Part shown: piece by piece, positions 56,053 to 64,000 of the stretch | Numbering within the stretch: the first letter of the stretch is position 1 | How the letters are laid out: each line of letters starts with the position of its first letter | Assembly (NCBI GenBank): GCA_036186865.1 | Contig: AP025053.1 | Span: 10,908,255-10,972,254, forward strand | DNA: 64,000 nt | Direction of reading: 5' to 3' | DNA from: Eustoma russellianum | Lineage: Eukaryota > Streptophyta > Magnoliopsida > Gentianales > Gentianaceae | Position numbers and translations under genes: made by a program | Notes under the pieces: model-generated | What the model saw: only the letters and a program-made list of their open reading frames with translations | What the model was told of the DNA's origin: nothing | Database searches by the model: none

Positions 56053-56570
56053 TCACACCAACTTCATCCAATAAACGAGGGACCCACACTTCCCTCTATA
56101 CAACGCTTCGAAAAGAACCACGTCACTTGCATGGTGGTGCCTGCTATTATACCAGAACTCCATTAATTTAATCATTCCATCCCAACTTCCTTTGAAGTCT
56201 AGGACACCAGTCTCTAACATGTCTTCTAGGGTATGGATAGTCCGCTTAGATTGTCTATCGGTTCGGAGATGATACACTGTACTTAACCTAAATTCCGTCC
56301 CCATGGCTTTCTAAAATACTGTCCAGGGCTTGGAAGTAAACCGTTGATCTTGGCTAGGTGCTATGCTCATGGGAACACCATGCAGGCTGACAATGTTGTC
56401 CATATCCAAATTTACCAACTCATCGAGAGATGCTTCCCTTGAGACAGGTAAAATATGTGTAGACTTGGTCCACCGATCCACAATCACCAAGATCATGTTA
56501 TCCCCACTTATTGTCCTCGGTAAACCAGCCACAAAGTCCATTGTGACACATTCACATTTTCACTAGGGAA
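56053..56570 (-). pseudogene. Gypsy integrase core remnant
   Basis: MDFVAGLPRTISGDNMILVI with VDRWTKSTHILPV is the start of the integrase DDE core (first catalytic Asp). NIVSLHGVPMSI followed by QRFTSKPW is the second Asp region with its usual motif altered. After a frame break, LSTVYHLRTDRQSKRTIHTL replaces the Y-H-P-Q-T-DGQ-ER-N-TLE pattern, and KLMEFWYNSRHHHAS completes the domain. Many conserved residues are changed. The N-terminal zinc finger is only weakly traceable (about 56600-56700), and no chromodomain is recognisable downstream. Confidence 0.85.
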
Positions 56571-57296
56571 TCTCCGACAGCATCGATATTCCACCAGATC
56601 GTTGGTGTTTATCACCACTTACTGACGCACCAGACATCTCTCAAATCTCCACAATATGCCTCTTCATCTTACATCACCAATAGTATTGTCATGGATCCCT
56701 GTACATTTTTGGTGCTCCTAGAACATATCGATAACCTTGAGCTGTGAGTCCCTTGCAATATTTCTTTCCTTAGCTCATCTAAATCAGGTATACACCCATT
56801 TTTTTTTCCAAGCATAAGCGCTCGTCCTCATTGGTTTAAAATCCATCAACCTGACTATGTCTCAATTTCCAAAAATATCACCCACAGTCTTATTCTTCTT
56901 TTGAGCTTCTTTCATCTAATTCATGAAACTTGAGATGACGGTCTACAATTCGAAAACATTAACCATAGAGTCAACCACATTCAAACCAAATTCTTCTATT
57001 TCTCTCTCAAGTGATGAGTGTTGCGCATGGTTGGATTCTCTGCTTAATCCATATACCACTTTATTAACTTTTCCGGGATGGTAATTAATGATCATGTCGT
57101 AGTCCTTTAGTTGTTCCCACAATCTTCATTGTCTCATGTTTAGCTATCTCGTAGCATGCACGATAACTCATTCGTGTTGTACCAAAACACAACCTACAAG
57201 TGAAGTATCAAACTAAACTTGATTTAGATGGAAAGTCATAACTTACGCTACAGTTTACGTACCTAGACTGTTTTTTTTTTGACACATCACTACATA

Positions 57297-57530
57297 TCAC
57301 AACCCATCAATACCAGAAGGTTGAGCCAATACTGGAGCTATGGTTAACCTCTTATTAAACTCCGCGAAGCTTTTCTCACATTCCGCCGTCCACTCAAGCT
57401 TGAATTTCTTTTGAGTACGACGACTGAGAGGCATTGCTACTATCGAACATCCCTCGACAAACCTCATGTAATTACTAGTTAGACCCAAGAAACTCTGCAC
57501 ATCGATGACATCCATGGTCTAGACCAATCG
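57297..57530 (-). pseudogene. Gypsy reverse transcriptase end / RNase H start remnant
   Basis: VQSFLGLTSNYMRFVEGCS followed by AMPLSRRTQKKFKLEWTAEC and FAEFNKRLTIAPVLAQPSG matches the thumb and connection region of chromoviral reverse transcriptases. The catalytic YVDD palm is not found in the remaining DNA between 57530 and 58055, so most of the polymerase and the protease have been deleted. Upstream and downstream frames are full of stops. Confidence 0.85.
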
Positions 57531-58054
57531 GGGGTAACTTCAACTTTCTTTGATTCCACGGCAACGTCAAACCCCTTCAAAGATTACATCTTCCATCTCA
57601 TGATTCTTTCCTGACACTTGCTTCCATCGATAGTAAGTGTTGTGAAAAATCATAATTTGTTCTTGGGTGCTTGGACATGGTACTGAGTTTCTAACTATTC
57701 TGGTGAACCATAAAGGCGCTTAACTCATCCGTTTGCCATAACAGAGGGGTTCACGCCGCTATTAAAAGAACATTAGTGAATATCTTGTTCACTAAAATTG
57801 TACCTCATACCACATCGGCGACTTGCCAGATATTCATGGCAATCATGACATTGACTCAAAATTCCGTCTTCGGCTATTGAGCCACTTCTCCCAGAGCATT
57901 CTTTCTCATCTCTGGATAATCTCTAACGAGATGACTTACCTGTCCGCTCGATAACACACCCTTGCCAACTTCCCACATTCACCATCATGGCTCTTATTGC
58001 AATGCGGAAAACTCCTACGGCCTGATTTACATCTGGGTTCTATGGTGGGGGTCT

Positions 58055-58444
58055 CTAAAATTTTCCGACCGGACATCCCTTCTGAATCTTGATCCAAATG
58101 TCCTGGCCTGCCACTAACTCAATTTCTTCTTTTAACCTCTTACCTTTGTCAGAGTATCCTGCATCGGTCTCTCTTGCCACCACTCTACGAGAATCACTCT
58201 CGACGCAGAGGCATGCATCCATCATGTCCTCGTTGGTTCTCATCCATGCGCTTACAATCGCTGACTGAATTCCTGAGTCTGAACCTCGCTCCAACTTTGT
58301 CATCTTTAAGCTATTATCAGGCATAATCACTGGAGCGAACTTACCCAAAGCACGGACATGGTCGGCATACTCCGACAACATCATCCAACTCTGTTTTAGC
58401 CAGTCGAATGCCCTTATCTTGTCTAAGATCATTGTCTCGGACAC
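58055..58444 (-). pseudogene. Gypsy gag fragment
   Basis: The 129-residue stretch includes SEYADHVRALGKFAPVIMPD, KMTKLERGSD, and AWMRTNEDMMDACLCVESDS. This follows the C-terminal half of the Retrotrans_gag family (Y-x-x-x-F-x-x-L-x-R-F-A-P, then K-x-x-x-F-x-x-G-L). The N-terminal gag and the CCHC knuckle are missing or unreadable. It lies just inside the primer-binding site, as expected for gag. Confidence 0.65.
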
Positions 58445-58675
58445 GTAATACTTCAGAAAGGCATCTCAAAGTTTTATTCAAGAGGTCGGTGTGGTCCAAA
58501 ATTTACAATTATTATAGAAAGTTAAATGATATACGCGCTCGCACACACACCCAACCCAGATCATACTTAGGCTCTAGAGAATCAGCACTTAAACCTAAGG
58601 ATCAATCTTATGGAAATCATAGCTTAAGTGTCTAAAAATCATGAACCTAAGTTTCCGAGATAGATCTGAAGCCTA

Positions 58676-58688
58676 GTCTCTGATACCA
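58676..58688 (-). other. Primer-binding site of the Tekay-like element
   Basis: On the minus strand it reads TGGTATCAGAGAC, two bases from the LTR end GCGCTACA. It matches initiator Met-tRNA. Confidence 0.9.
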
Positions 58689-58690
58689 TC

Positions 58691-61600
58691 TGTAGCGCCC
58701 CGGCCCGATACCATCATCGGAACCAGTGCACCCGCCGTAGTCTACTATGAGAACTACGAAGCGTCAAAGCGGATCAAACATACATCATTTATGACGTAAG
58801 ATAAATCAACGGAAACGTTGATAAATTTAAAACTTTATCCTCATTAATACAACCAGAAAGTACAGCGGAACTAAAAGGGTGTTCAGACAACTGTCTAACT
58901 TATTCCCAGTACAGCATAATAAACATCGAGTTTTCCAACATAAAGAAAGTAAGCAACCATCTATCTATTCCCATGTTCGTCATCCCATTGAGCCCACTCG
59001 CCGTCGTCTTTGATAAATATCAACTCATATCCAGGCTCACCTGAAAAGGAATAGAGTGACTGTTCTTAGCGAAATTATCGCCAGCAAGTAACCCGTCTAT
59101 ACACCTTACGGAATCACACACGACGAGTCACCAGTGTATAAAACATTGTCCAAAAATAAGGTGCTCGGGTTAGCAAATAGCATCTTAATAAGAATTCCTC
59201 AAAACCGATAAAGCACATATATGTACACAGATACGGGAACCAACATGTATTTAAACAACGTATCACATAAGCAAATCATAGACTAACCACGTTTCTTGCA
59301 TGTCATGTCTTATGCTTCGTGTATCATGATGCATGTACTTCTTTAAAATCACACACAACACCCATGCATATGTCTTCTTTCATAAACATGTCATGCATGT
59401 CATTTCACAAAACATTTCATCACTTTACATATCATATTCTTCGCGTAGCAGAACTTTATACCCTGTGGGTGATCAGTCCACAGCAAACATAACTTTATAC
59501 CCCGTGTTGAAAGGTCCACGGCCCCATAACATATACTTTATACCCCGTGCTGAAAGGTCCACGGCCCCATTACATATATCATATATCCGTGCTGAAAGGT
59601 CCACGGCCCCATTACATATATCATATATCCGTGCTGAAAGGTCCACGGCCCCATAAAATAACTTAATTTTCCGTGCTGATAGGTCCACGGCCCCATAAAA
59701 TACTTTATACCCTGCTGTTGATTCACAGATCACGCTTTTATACCCTGCCTTTGCAGGCGTGACTTTTATACCCTGCGACCAACCAGCAGCCATCTTGTCT
59801 TTCGAAAACTTTAAACTTTTCTTGTAAACACGTGTTCTTTCGCAAAGCAATTCTCAAATCAAATGCAAGTGCTCATGTCATGATGCAGAATGCTCGTGTA
59901 ACATCATATCAAACGTGTAAACATGCACACACACTTTACATATCAGGTACAAAGTCCTGAACCTCTATCACATCCTGCTCGTATCATTTCATGTCCCTTC
60001 GTATTACGAAATCATCTCGATTTCACACTTAACCTTGCTCGTTCATACTTCCTCAAACACACCCTTTTCGTACCATTTTGTGCTCTTTCATATTGCTAAC
60101 TCACTTTGGATTCATACCTAACTTTACTCTTTCACACTTAACGTTTACAACTCAAATACACCTCATTCATACCACTTCATGCCCTTTCGTATCACGAATC
60201 CACTTCGAATTCATACTTAACCCTACTCATTCACACTTAATGTTTACAACTCTAGCACACTATCAAAACACTTTGTAATTTATGAGCAATGGAAGATTAT
60301 AAAGGTATCTCACACACACATCTTACATATCAAGTATACGGTCTTGCACCTCAAACACTCCCTGTTTGTATCTTTCCAAGTCCGTTCGTCTCACTAATTC
60401 ACTTGGGATTCAATCTTATTCTTACTTAGTCAATCTTACCATCTATTCCTCAATTACACCTCAAATACCCTTGCATTTTATGTTCAAAGGAAGTGTATGA
60501 AGTTGCTACACTTACATAGGGCGCCTAAAGGGTCAAAAAGACTTCCAGTATACTTGGAACGCCACATGAGGCGCCTATAGTGACTTAAAGCGCCTATACT
60601 AGGCGTTCGAAGTGTTCGGGGATGTGCCGTAGATATTGAACGCCTACATGAAGCGCCTAATGTGACATTGAACGCTACATTAGGCGCCTAATGTGACATA
60701 GAGCGCCTAATGTAGGTGTTCGAAGTGTTCTGACGGTTCTAAAATGCAGTTTTTCTGTATGGGAATGCTTCAGGACACATTGAACGCTACATTAGGCGCC
60801 TAATGTGACTTGAAGCGCCTAATGTAGGCGTTCGAAGTGTTCTGACGATGCCAAACTGCAGTTTTTCTGCAGTAACTTCCTCTCCAACACCCTCCTTCTT
60901 CAACCCTTCCATTTTCAACACTTAAAGATCCATCTTAACATCTAGATTCATCTTACTTAACACACATCTAAACATGAATTGATGCCTAGTCATGCTTAGC
61001 AATATCCACTCTAGCCTTCAATCATTCACAACCTTCAAAAGATCTCATCAACTTTCCCACAAAACAAGACTACAGCAATGTCATCACTCATCTCTCAATT
61101 TCCTGAACTTACTCTCAACGTCTAAGTGTAGACAATCAACATAAGAGTAGAGCAAGACAATAAGCACGTCAAAATATACACTTTTATGGGCATGTTTGGC
61201 AAACAATAAAGCACCACACAACTGTATTCAGAAATATGGCCCAAAGAGCAAGACTTTACACAATTAGCAACAAGACTTACATATAGCAAAGCATTTAAGA
61301 TAGACAAGACAAGAATACTAATGTGTGATTCATGTTTTCTCTTTGTAAGAACATAGGGCCTTAAGTATCAAAATTTACGTAAAGCGTATAGAAAGATTAC
61401 TTGCCTTGGAATCTAGATAAGCTTACAAGCGTACTGCAGAATTTTGGTAAGGATTGAACCTAGATCGGCCTTCTTCCTTCCTTTTCTTCTTCTCTTCTTC
61501 TTCTTTCTCTCTTCTCCTTCCCTTTTCTCTCTAGGCGGTTTTCCCTCTCCTCTTTGGTGTGGAAAACGTCCCCTTATGGTGAGATGGGGAGTTATACTAA

Positions 61601-61803
61601 CTTCCTATAACTCCCCCTATCTCCTAGTAGGGACCTTTTAGGTAATTTCTATTAATTACCTTTAATTCTATTTTGAACCCTTCTTTCTTATTCTTCTATG
61701 TTTTAGGTGACTAAGTCTCATAACCTACAAAATTAATTAAGTTGTATTTAAGGTTGACCTCTAAGTATTTGAAAATCGTGCTTAAAAGTCACGGGGTGTA
61801 ACA
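58691..61803 (-). repeat. Right LTR of the Tekay-like element (5' LTR)
   Basis: Partner of 52338-55482, offset by about 6350 bp, followed by the target duplication GATCC. It has five instead of six 42-bp units (59504-59700) and keeps about 10 bp (near 60588-60598, AAGCGCCTATA) missing from the left LTR. Other differences are scattered, mainly C/T changes. Confidence 0.92.
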
Positions 61804-61808
61804 GATCC

Positions 61809-62400
61809 CCAACAAAACCGACACATTTTCCACTTCTGGCCAAAGAAGTCTAGAATCTAGTTATGTGCACAACTTTTGAGACTTGATATACCATGCTATT
61901 TTGATTAAGCTACTAATTTTGATTTAGTGATGTACTTTGATTTGACATTGGAGTCTGGAAAATTGAAATTTTTCTTAGAAGAGAGGCTGAAATGCAAAGA
62001 GAAAAACTGAACAAATATGAATCAAACAAAACAAAAACCAAACAATGAGATTTAAATAACTCCAACTTCCTTTATGGTTATCACAACAGTTGAACGTTTG
62101 TCTCGTCTTCTATATACATCAAGATTGACACTTTATTATCACACAGCATGACTCACAGTTGAGACATTGTTCTAAAAAAAAAAAGAATGAGCTTTTATTC
62201 CATCACAATTGACTACAAATGAAACCCTCTTGAATTACCAAAATGCCCACGGTTTACCCCTACTCTGTTACAGAAGCCACTGAACTATTACTACATAACT
62301 AACCTCAGGAGAAAAACGTGGGTATTTTGGGAATAAAATCTCTTCTAAGAAAAGAAAGATCAAAAGAAAATACATATATTCATAAAATCCTCTGATCCCA
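61809..62400. other. Noncoding flank downstream of the peptide gene
   Basis: AT-rich DNA without an open frame. It probably includes the 3' UTR of the minus-strand gene at 62401-62685. The Tekay-like element was inserted about 600 bp behind that gene. Confidence 0.4.
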
Positions 62401-62685
62401 CTAGTTATGGAGACGATCTGGGCAACTGGCAACTAGTCGCTTCTTGTCTTGAAATCTCCCATTTCGGTTATTCTTCAGATCAAAACCTCTTTTCTTGAAA
62501 TAGATAAGGAAAGCTTCGGTCTGATTCTTGCCTGCTTGTTTCAACAACGCCTCTCGACTTTCTGGAAATTCACGAATAGCCCCTGCTATGTTTTGCCCGA
62601 GAATCAACATCTGTATCACTGAAATCATCAGGAGCACAACTATTGAAGATCGGGACGCTGACCTCCTTCCACCTGAAACTGACAT
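62401..62685 (-). CDS. Small secreted peptide precursor with CLE/IDA-like C-terminus
   Basis: An intron-less open frame of 94 residues starts at the ATG at 62683-62685 (MSVSGGRRSASRSS) and ends in TAG at 62401. Residues 14-38 are a hydrophobic signal or anchor sequence (IVVLLMISVIQMLILG). A variable middle follows (FPESREALLKQ, FKKRGFDLKNN), and the last residues are DKKRLVASCPDRLHN. The final twelve (83-94) align with the CLE peptide pattern R-x-V-P-S-G-P-D-P-L-H-N at R1, V3, S5, P7, D8, L10, H11 and N12, with Ala4, Cys6 and Arg9 as departures. S-x-P-x-R-x-H-N also recalls IDA peptides. CLE and IDA precursors share the layout of signal peptide, variable spacer and C-terminal dodecapeptide, and their products act outside the cell through LRR receptor kinases. 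Assignment is by motif only; this is the sole likely host gene seen. Confidence 0.6.
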   Translation of the reverse strand: MSVSGGRRSASRSSIVVLLMISVIQMLILGQNIAGAIREFPESREALLKQAGKNQTEAFLIYFKKRGFDLKNNRNGRFQDKKRLVASCPDRLHN

Positions 62686-62953
62686 CACCAACGGAAATCC
62701 CAAATAAAGTTTTGCAAATCTGACTATTTTCTCCGAGTTGTGTGTCAGCTACTCCTCTGTTTTTTTATGAGCAATTAAATATGAAATTATGAAAGTAGTC
62801 GATTGAATTTGAGGGGTAGTTGTGAGCACATAGAGAGAGAAATGCGCATGCAGGGGGAGGAGGGAGCCCACATTTGTATGATATTTTAATTGTAACGTAC
62901 AACTCAGGTATCAATCAAGATATACGATAAGGCAAGGGAAGAGCCTCCATTGG
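62686..62953 (-). promoter_or_regulatory. Putative promoter and 5' leader of the peptide gene
   Basis: The 268 bp between the start codon and the nearest TRIM LTR. On the minus strand there is a TATA-like CATAAAAAAAC near plus 62760-62770, a CT-rich stretch with TTTCTCTCTCTATG near 62833-62850 and a TGCATGCGCAT motif near 62848-62858. The transcription start is not known. Confidence 0.35.
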
Positions 62954-64000
62954 TGTTGAAACTTGGGCTTGCATGAGGTGATTCTCATATCCACTCAAAA
63001 CCTTAAGGCAATGGGTGGTGATACCTCATCCTCATATAAGCCATACATTTTTTATCAAATTAGCCAATGTGGGATTCTCAACACCCACCCTCACGTGGCA
63101 ACGTGGCTTGACATACATGCGCGCCTTAAACCCGCCCTCAATCACAAACCACAAGCCAGGCATGAAACTTGGGCTTACATGAGGTGATGCACATATCCAC
63201 TCAAAACCTTAAGGCAATGGGTGGTGGTACCTCATCCTCATATAAGCCATGCATTTTTTCTCAAATTAGCCAATGTGGGATTCTCAACACCCACCCTCAC
63301 GTGGCAACGTGGCTTGACATACACACGCGCCTTACAACCCGCCCTCAATCACAAACCACAAGCCAGGCATGAACATCTGGACTTAGGTGAGGAGAAACAT
63401 TAAGTGGCCAACCATGGGGGCAGGCAAGGGGTGAGTCAACATTTTAAACCTGCTCTGATACCATGTTGAAACTTGGGCTTACATGAGGTGAGGCTCATAT
63501 CCACTCAAAACCTTAAGGCAATGGGTGGTGGTACCTTATCCTCATATAAGCCATGCATTTTTCTCAAATTAGCCAATGTGGGATTCTCAACATGTTGAAA
63601 CTTGGGCTTACATGAGGTGAGACCCATATCCACTCAAAATCTTAAGGCAATGAGTGGTGGTATCTTATTCTCATATAAGCCATGCATTTTTTTTCTCAAA
63701 TTAGCCAATGTGGGATTCTCAACACCCGTCCTCACGTGGCAACGTGGCTTGACATACACACGCGCCTTACAACCCGTCCTCAATCACAAACCACAAGCCA
63801 GGCATGCACATCTGGACTTAGGTGAGGGGAAACATTAAGTGGCCAACCATGGGCCAGGTAAGGGGTGAATCTACATTTTAAATCTGCTCTGATACCATGT
63901 TGAAACTTGGGCTTACATGAGGTGATGCCCATATCCACTCAAAACCTTAAGGCAATGGGTGGTGGTACCTCATCCTCATATAAGCCATACATTTTTTCTC
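62954..64000 (-). mobile_element. Tandem TRIM array (five LTRs, three internal segments)
   Basis: On the minus strand each LTR of about 130 bp runs from TGTTGAGAATCCCACATTGG to CCCAAGTTTCAACA. Where complete, it is followed by TGGTATCAGAGCAG, a Met-tRNA primer-binding site. Internal segments of about 170-180 bp end in the purine-rich GTGAGGACGGG before the next LTR. Plus coordinates: LTR A 62954-63083, internal A 63084-63163 (truncated), LTR B 63164-63289 (start lost), internal B 63290-63463, LTR C 63464-63592, LTR D 63593-63724 (directly joined to C), internal D 63725-63897, LTR E 63898 to beyond the window. No protein is encoded. Size and structure fit terminal-repeat retrotransposons in miniature. 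Confidence 0.9.
63453..63463 (-). other. TRIM primer-binding site (LTR C)
   Basis: TGGTATCAGAG on the minus strand, directly after the LTR end CAACA. A second identical site lies at 63887-63897 next to LTR E. Confidence 0.9.

Larger units (their letters stand above)
52338..61803 (-). mobile_element. Tekay/Del-like Ty3/gypsy element, young LTRs, degenerate interior
   Basis: A 9.5-kb element with two 3.1-kb LTRs (52338-55482, 58691-61803). The perfect 5-bp target duplication GATCC lies at 52333-52337 and 61804-61808. The primer-binding site next to the right LTR and the polypurine tract next to the left LTR show that transcription runs right to left. The interior (55483-58690) is only 3.2 kb and holds eroded pieces of gag, RT/RNase H and integrase in the normal gypsy order. 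By eye the LTRs differ by about a dozen substitutions plus repeat-number changes, so the insertion is recent although pol is dead. The reverse-transcriptase sequence suggests a chromovirus of Tekay/Del type; no chromodomain was seen. Confidence 0.9.

Noticed and set aside
18067..58688. Possible tRNA-Met genes at TGGTATCAGAG sites (18067, 35853, 58676, 63453, 63887)
   Set aside because: Only 11-14 bases match and all sit next to LTR ends; they are primer-binding sites.
62963..63838. Short plus-strand frames starting MGLHEV (67-78 residues)
   Set aside because: They are repeated with every TRIM unit and lie opposite the element; not genes.
62954..64000. Regularly repeated units that could suggest a CRISPR array
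   Set aside because: Units are about 130-300 bp with LTR ends TGTTGA and CAACA and a tRNA primer-binding site; this is a TRIM array in a plant genome.

Overview
The window is nuclear DNA of a flowering plant and consists almost entirely of nested transposable elements. The plant assignment rests on element types found only or mainly in plants: Ty3/gypsy elements of Tat and Tekay/Del type, Ty1/copia-type elements with a UBN2 gag, L1-type LINEs with a C-terminal RNase H domain, Plant Mobile Domain (PMD) genes beside Mutator-like remnants, and a TRIM whose primer-binding site matches initiator Met-tRNA. The species cannot be named. The only likely host gene is a small intron-less secreted-peptide gene at 62401-62685 (minus) with a CLE/IDA-like C-terminus.

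Layout: 1-5265 is the 3' half of a Tat-lineage element: integrase C-terminus, tandem repeats, an antisense PF04195-like gene and the 3' LTR. 5758-5959 is a Mutator-type foldback MITE with a 9-bp target duplication. 6030-13180 is a decayed PMD element (plus) interrupted by an L1 LINE fragment, which is itself split by a Tekay-like solo LTR at 7370-10009. 13182-20764 is an old gag-only LTR retrotransposon (TR-GAG type) with 2.6-kb LTRs. 21036-24090 has telomere-like repeats, a MURA N-terminal remnant and a second PMD copy (minus). 25960-29876 is LINE-1 (minus), followed by a short truncated LINE at 29877-30180. LINE-2 (minus) covers 30268-30406 and 39101-44010 and is split by a young gag-only element, TR-GAG2, at 30407-39095, which has near-identical 3.2-kb LTRs, a GGGTA target duplication and an intact 627-residue gag. 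LINE-3 (plus) covers 44025-47017 and 49927-51650 and is split by another Tekay-like solo LTR. 52338-61803 is a Tekay-like element (minus) with near-identical 3.1-kb LTRs, a GATCC target duplication and a ruined interior. 62954-64000 is a tandem TRIM array upstream of the peptide gene.

The main biological points are the two generations of gag-only elements and a Tekay copy whose coding region is dead but whose LTRs are young. Both suggest mobilisation in trans by autonomous relatives elsewhere in the genome. The new element's LTR also carries palindromes at a period of about 170 bp, and the only plausible host gene has TRIM copies within about 270 bp upstream of its start codon. All comparisons were made by eye.
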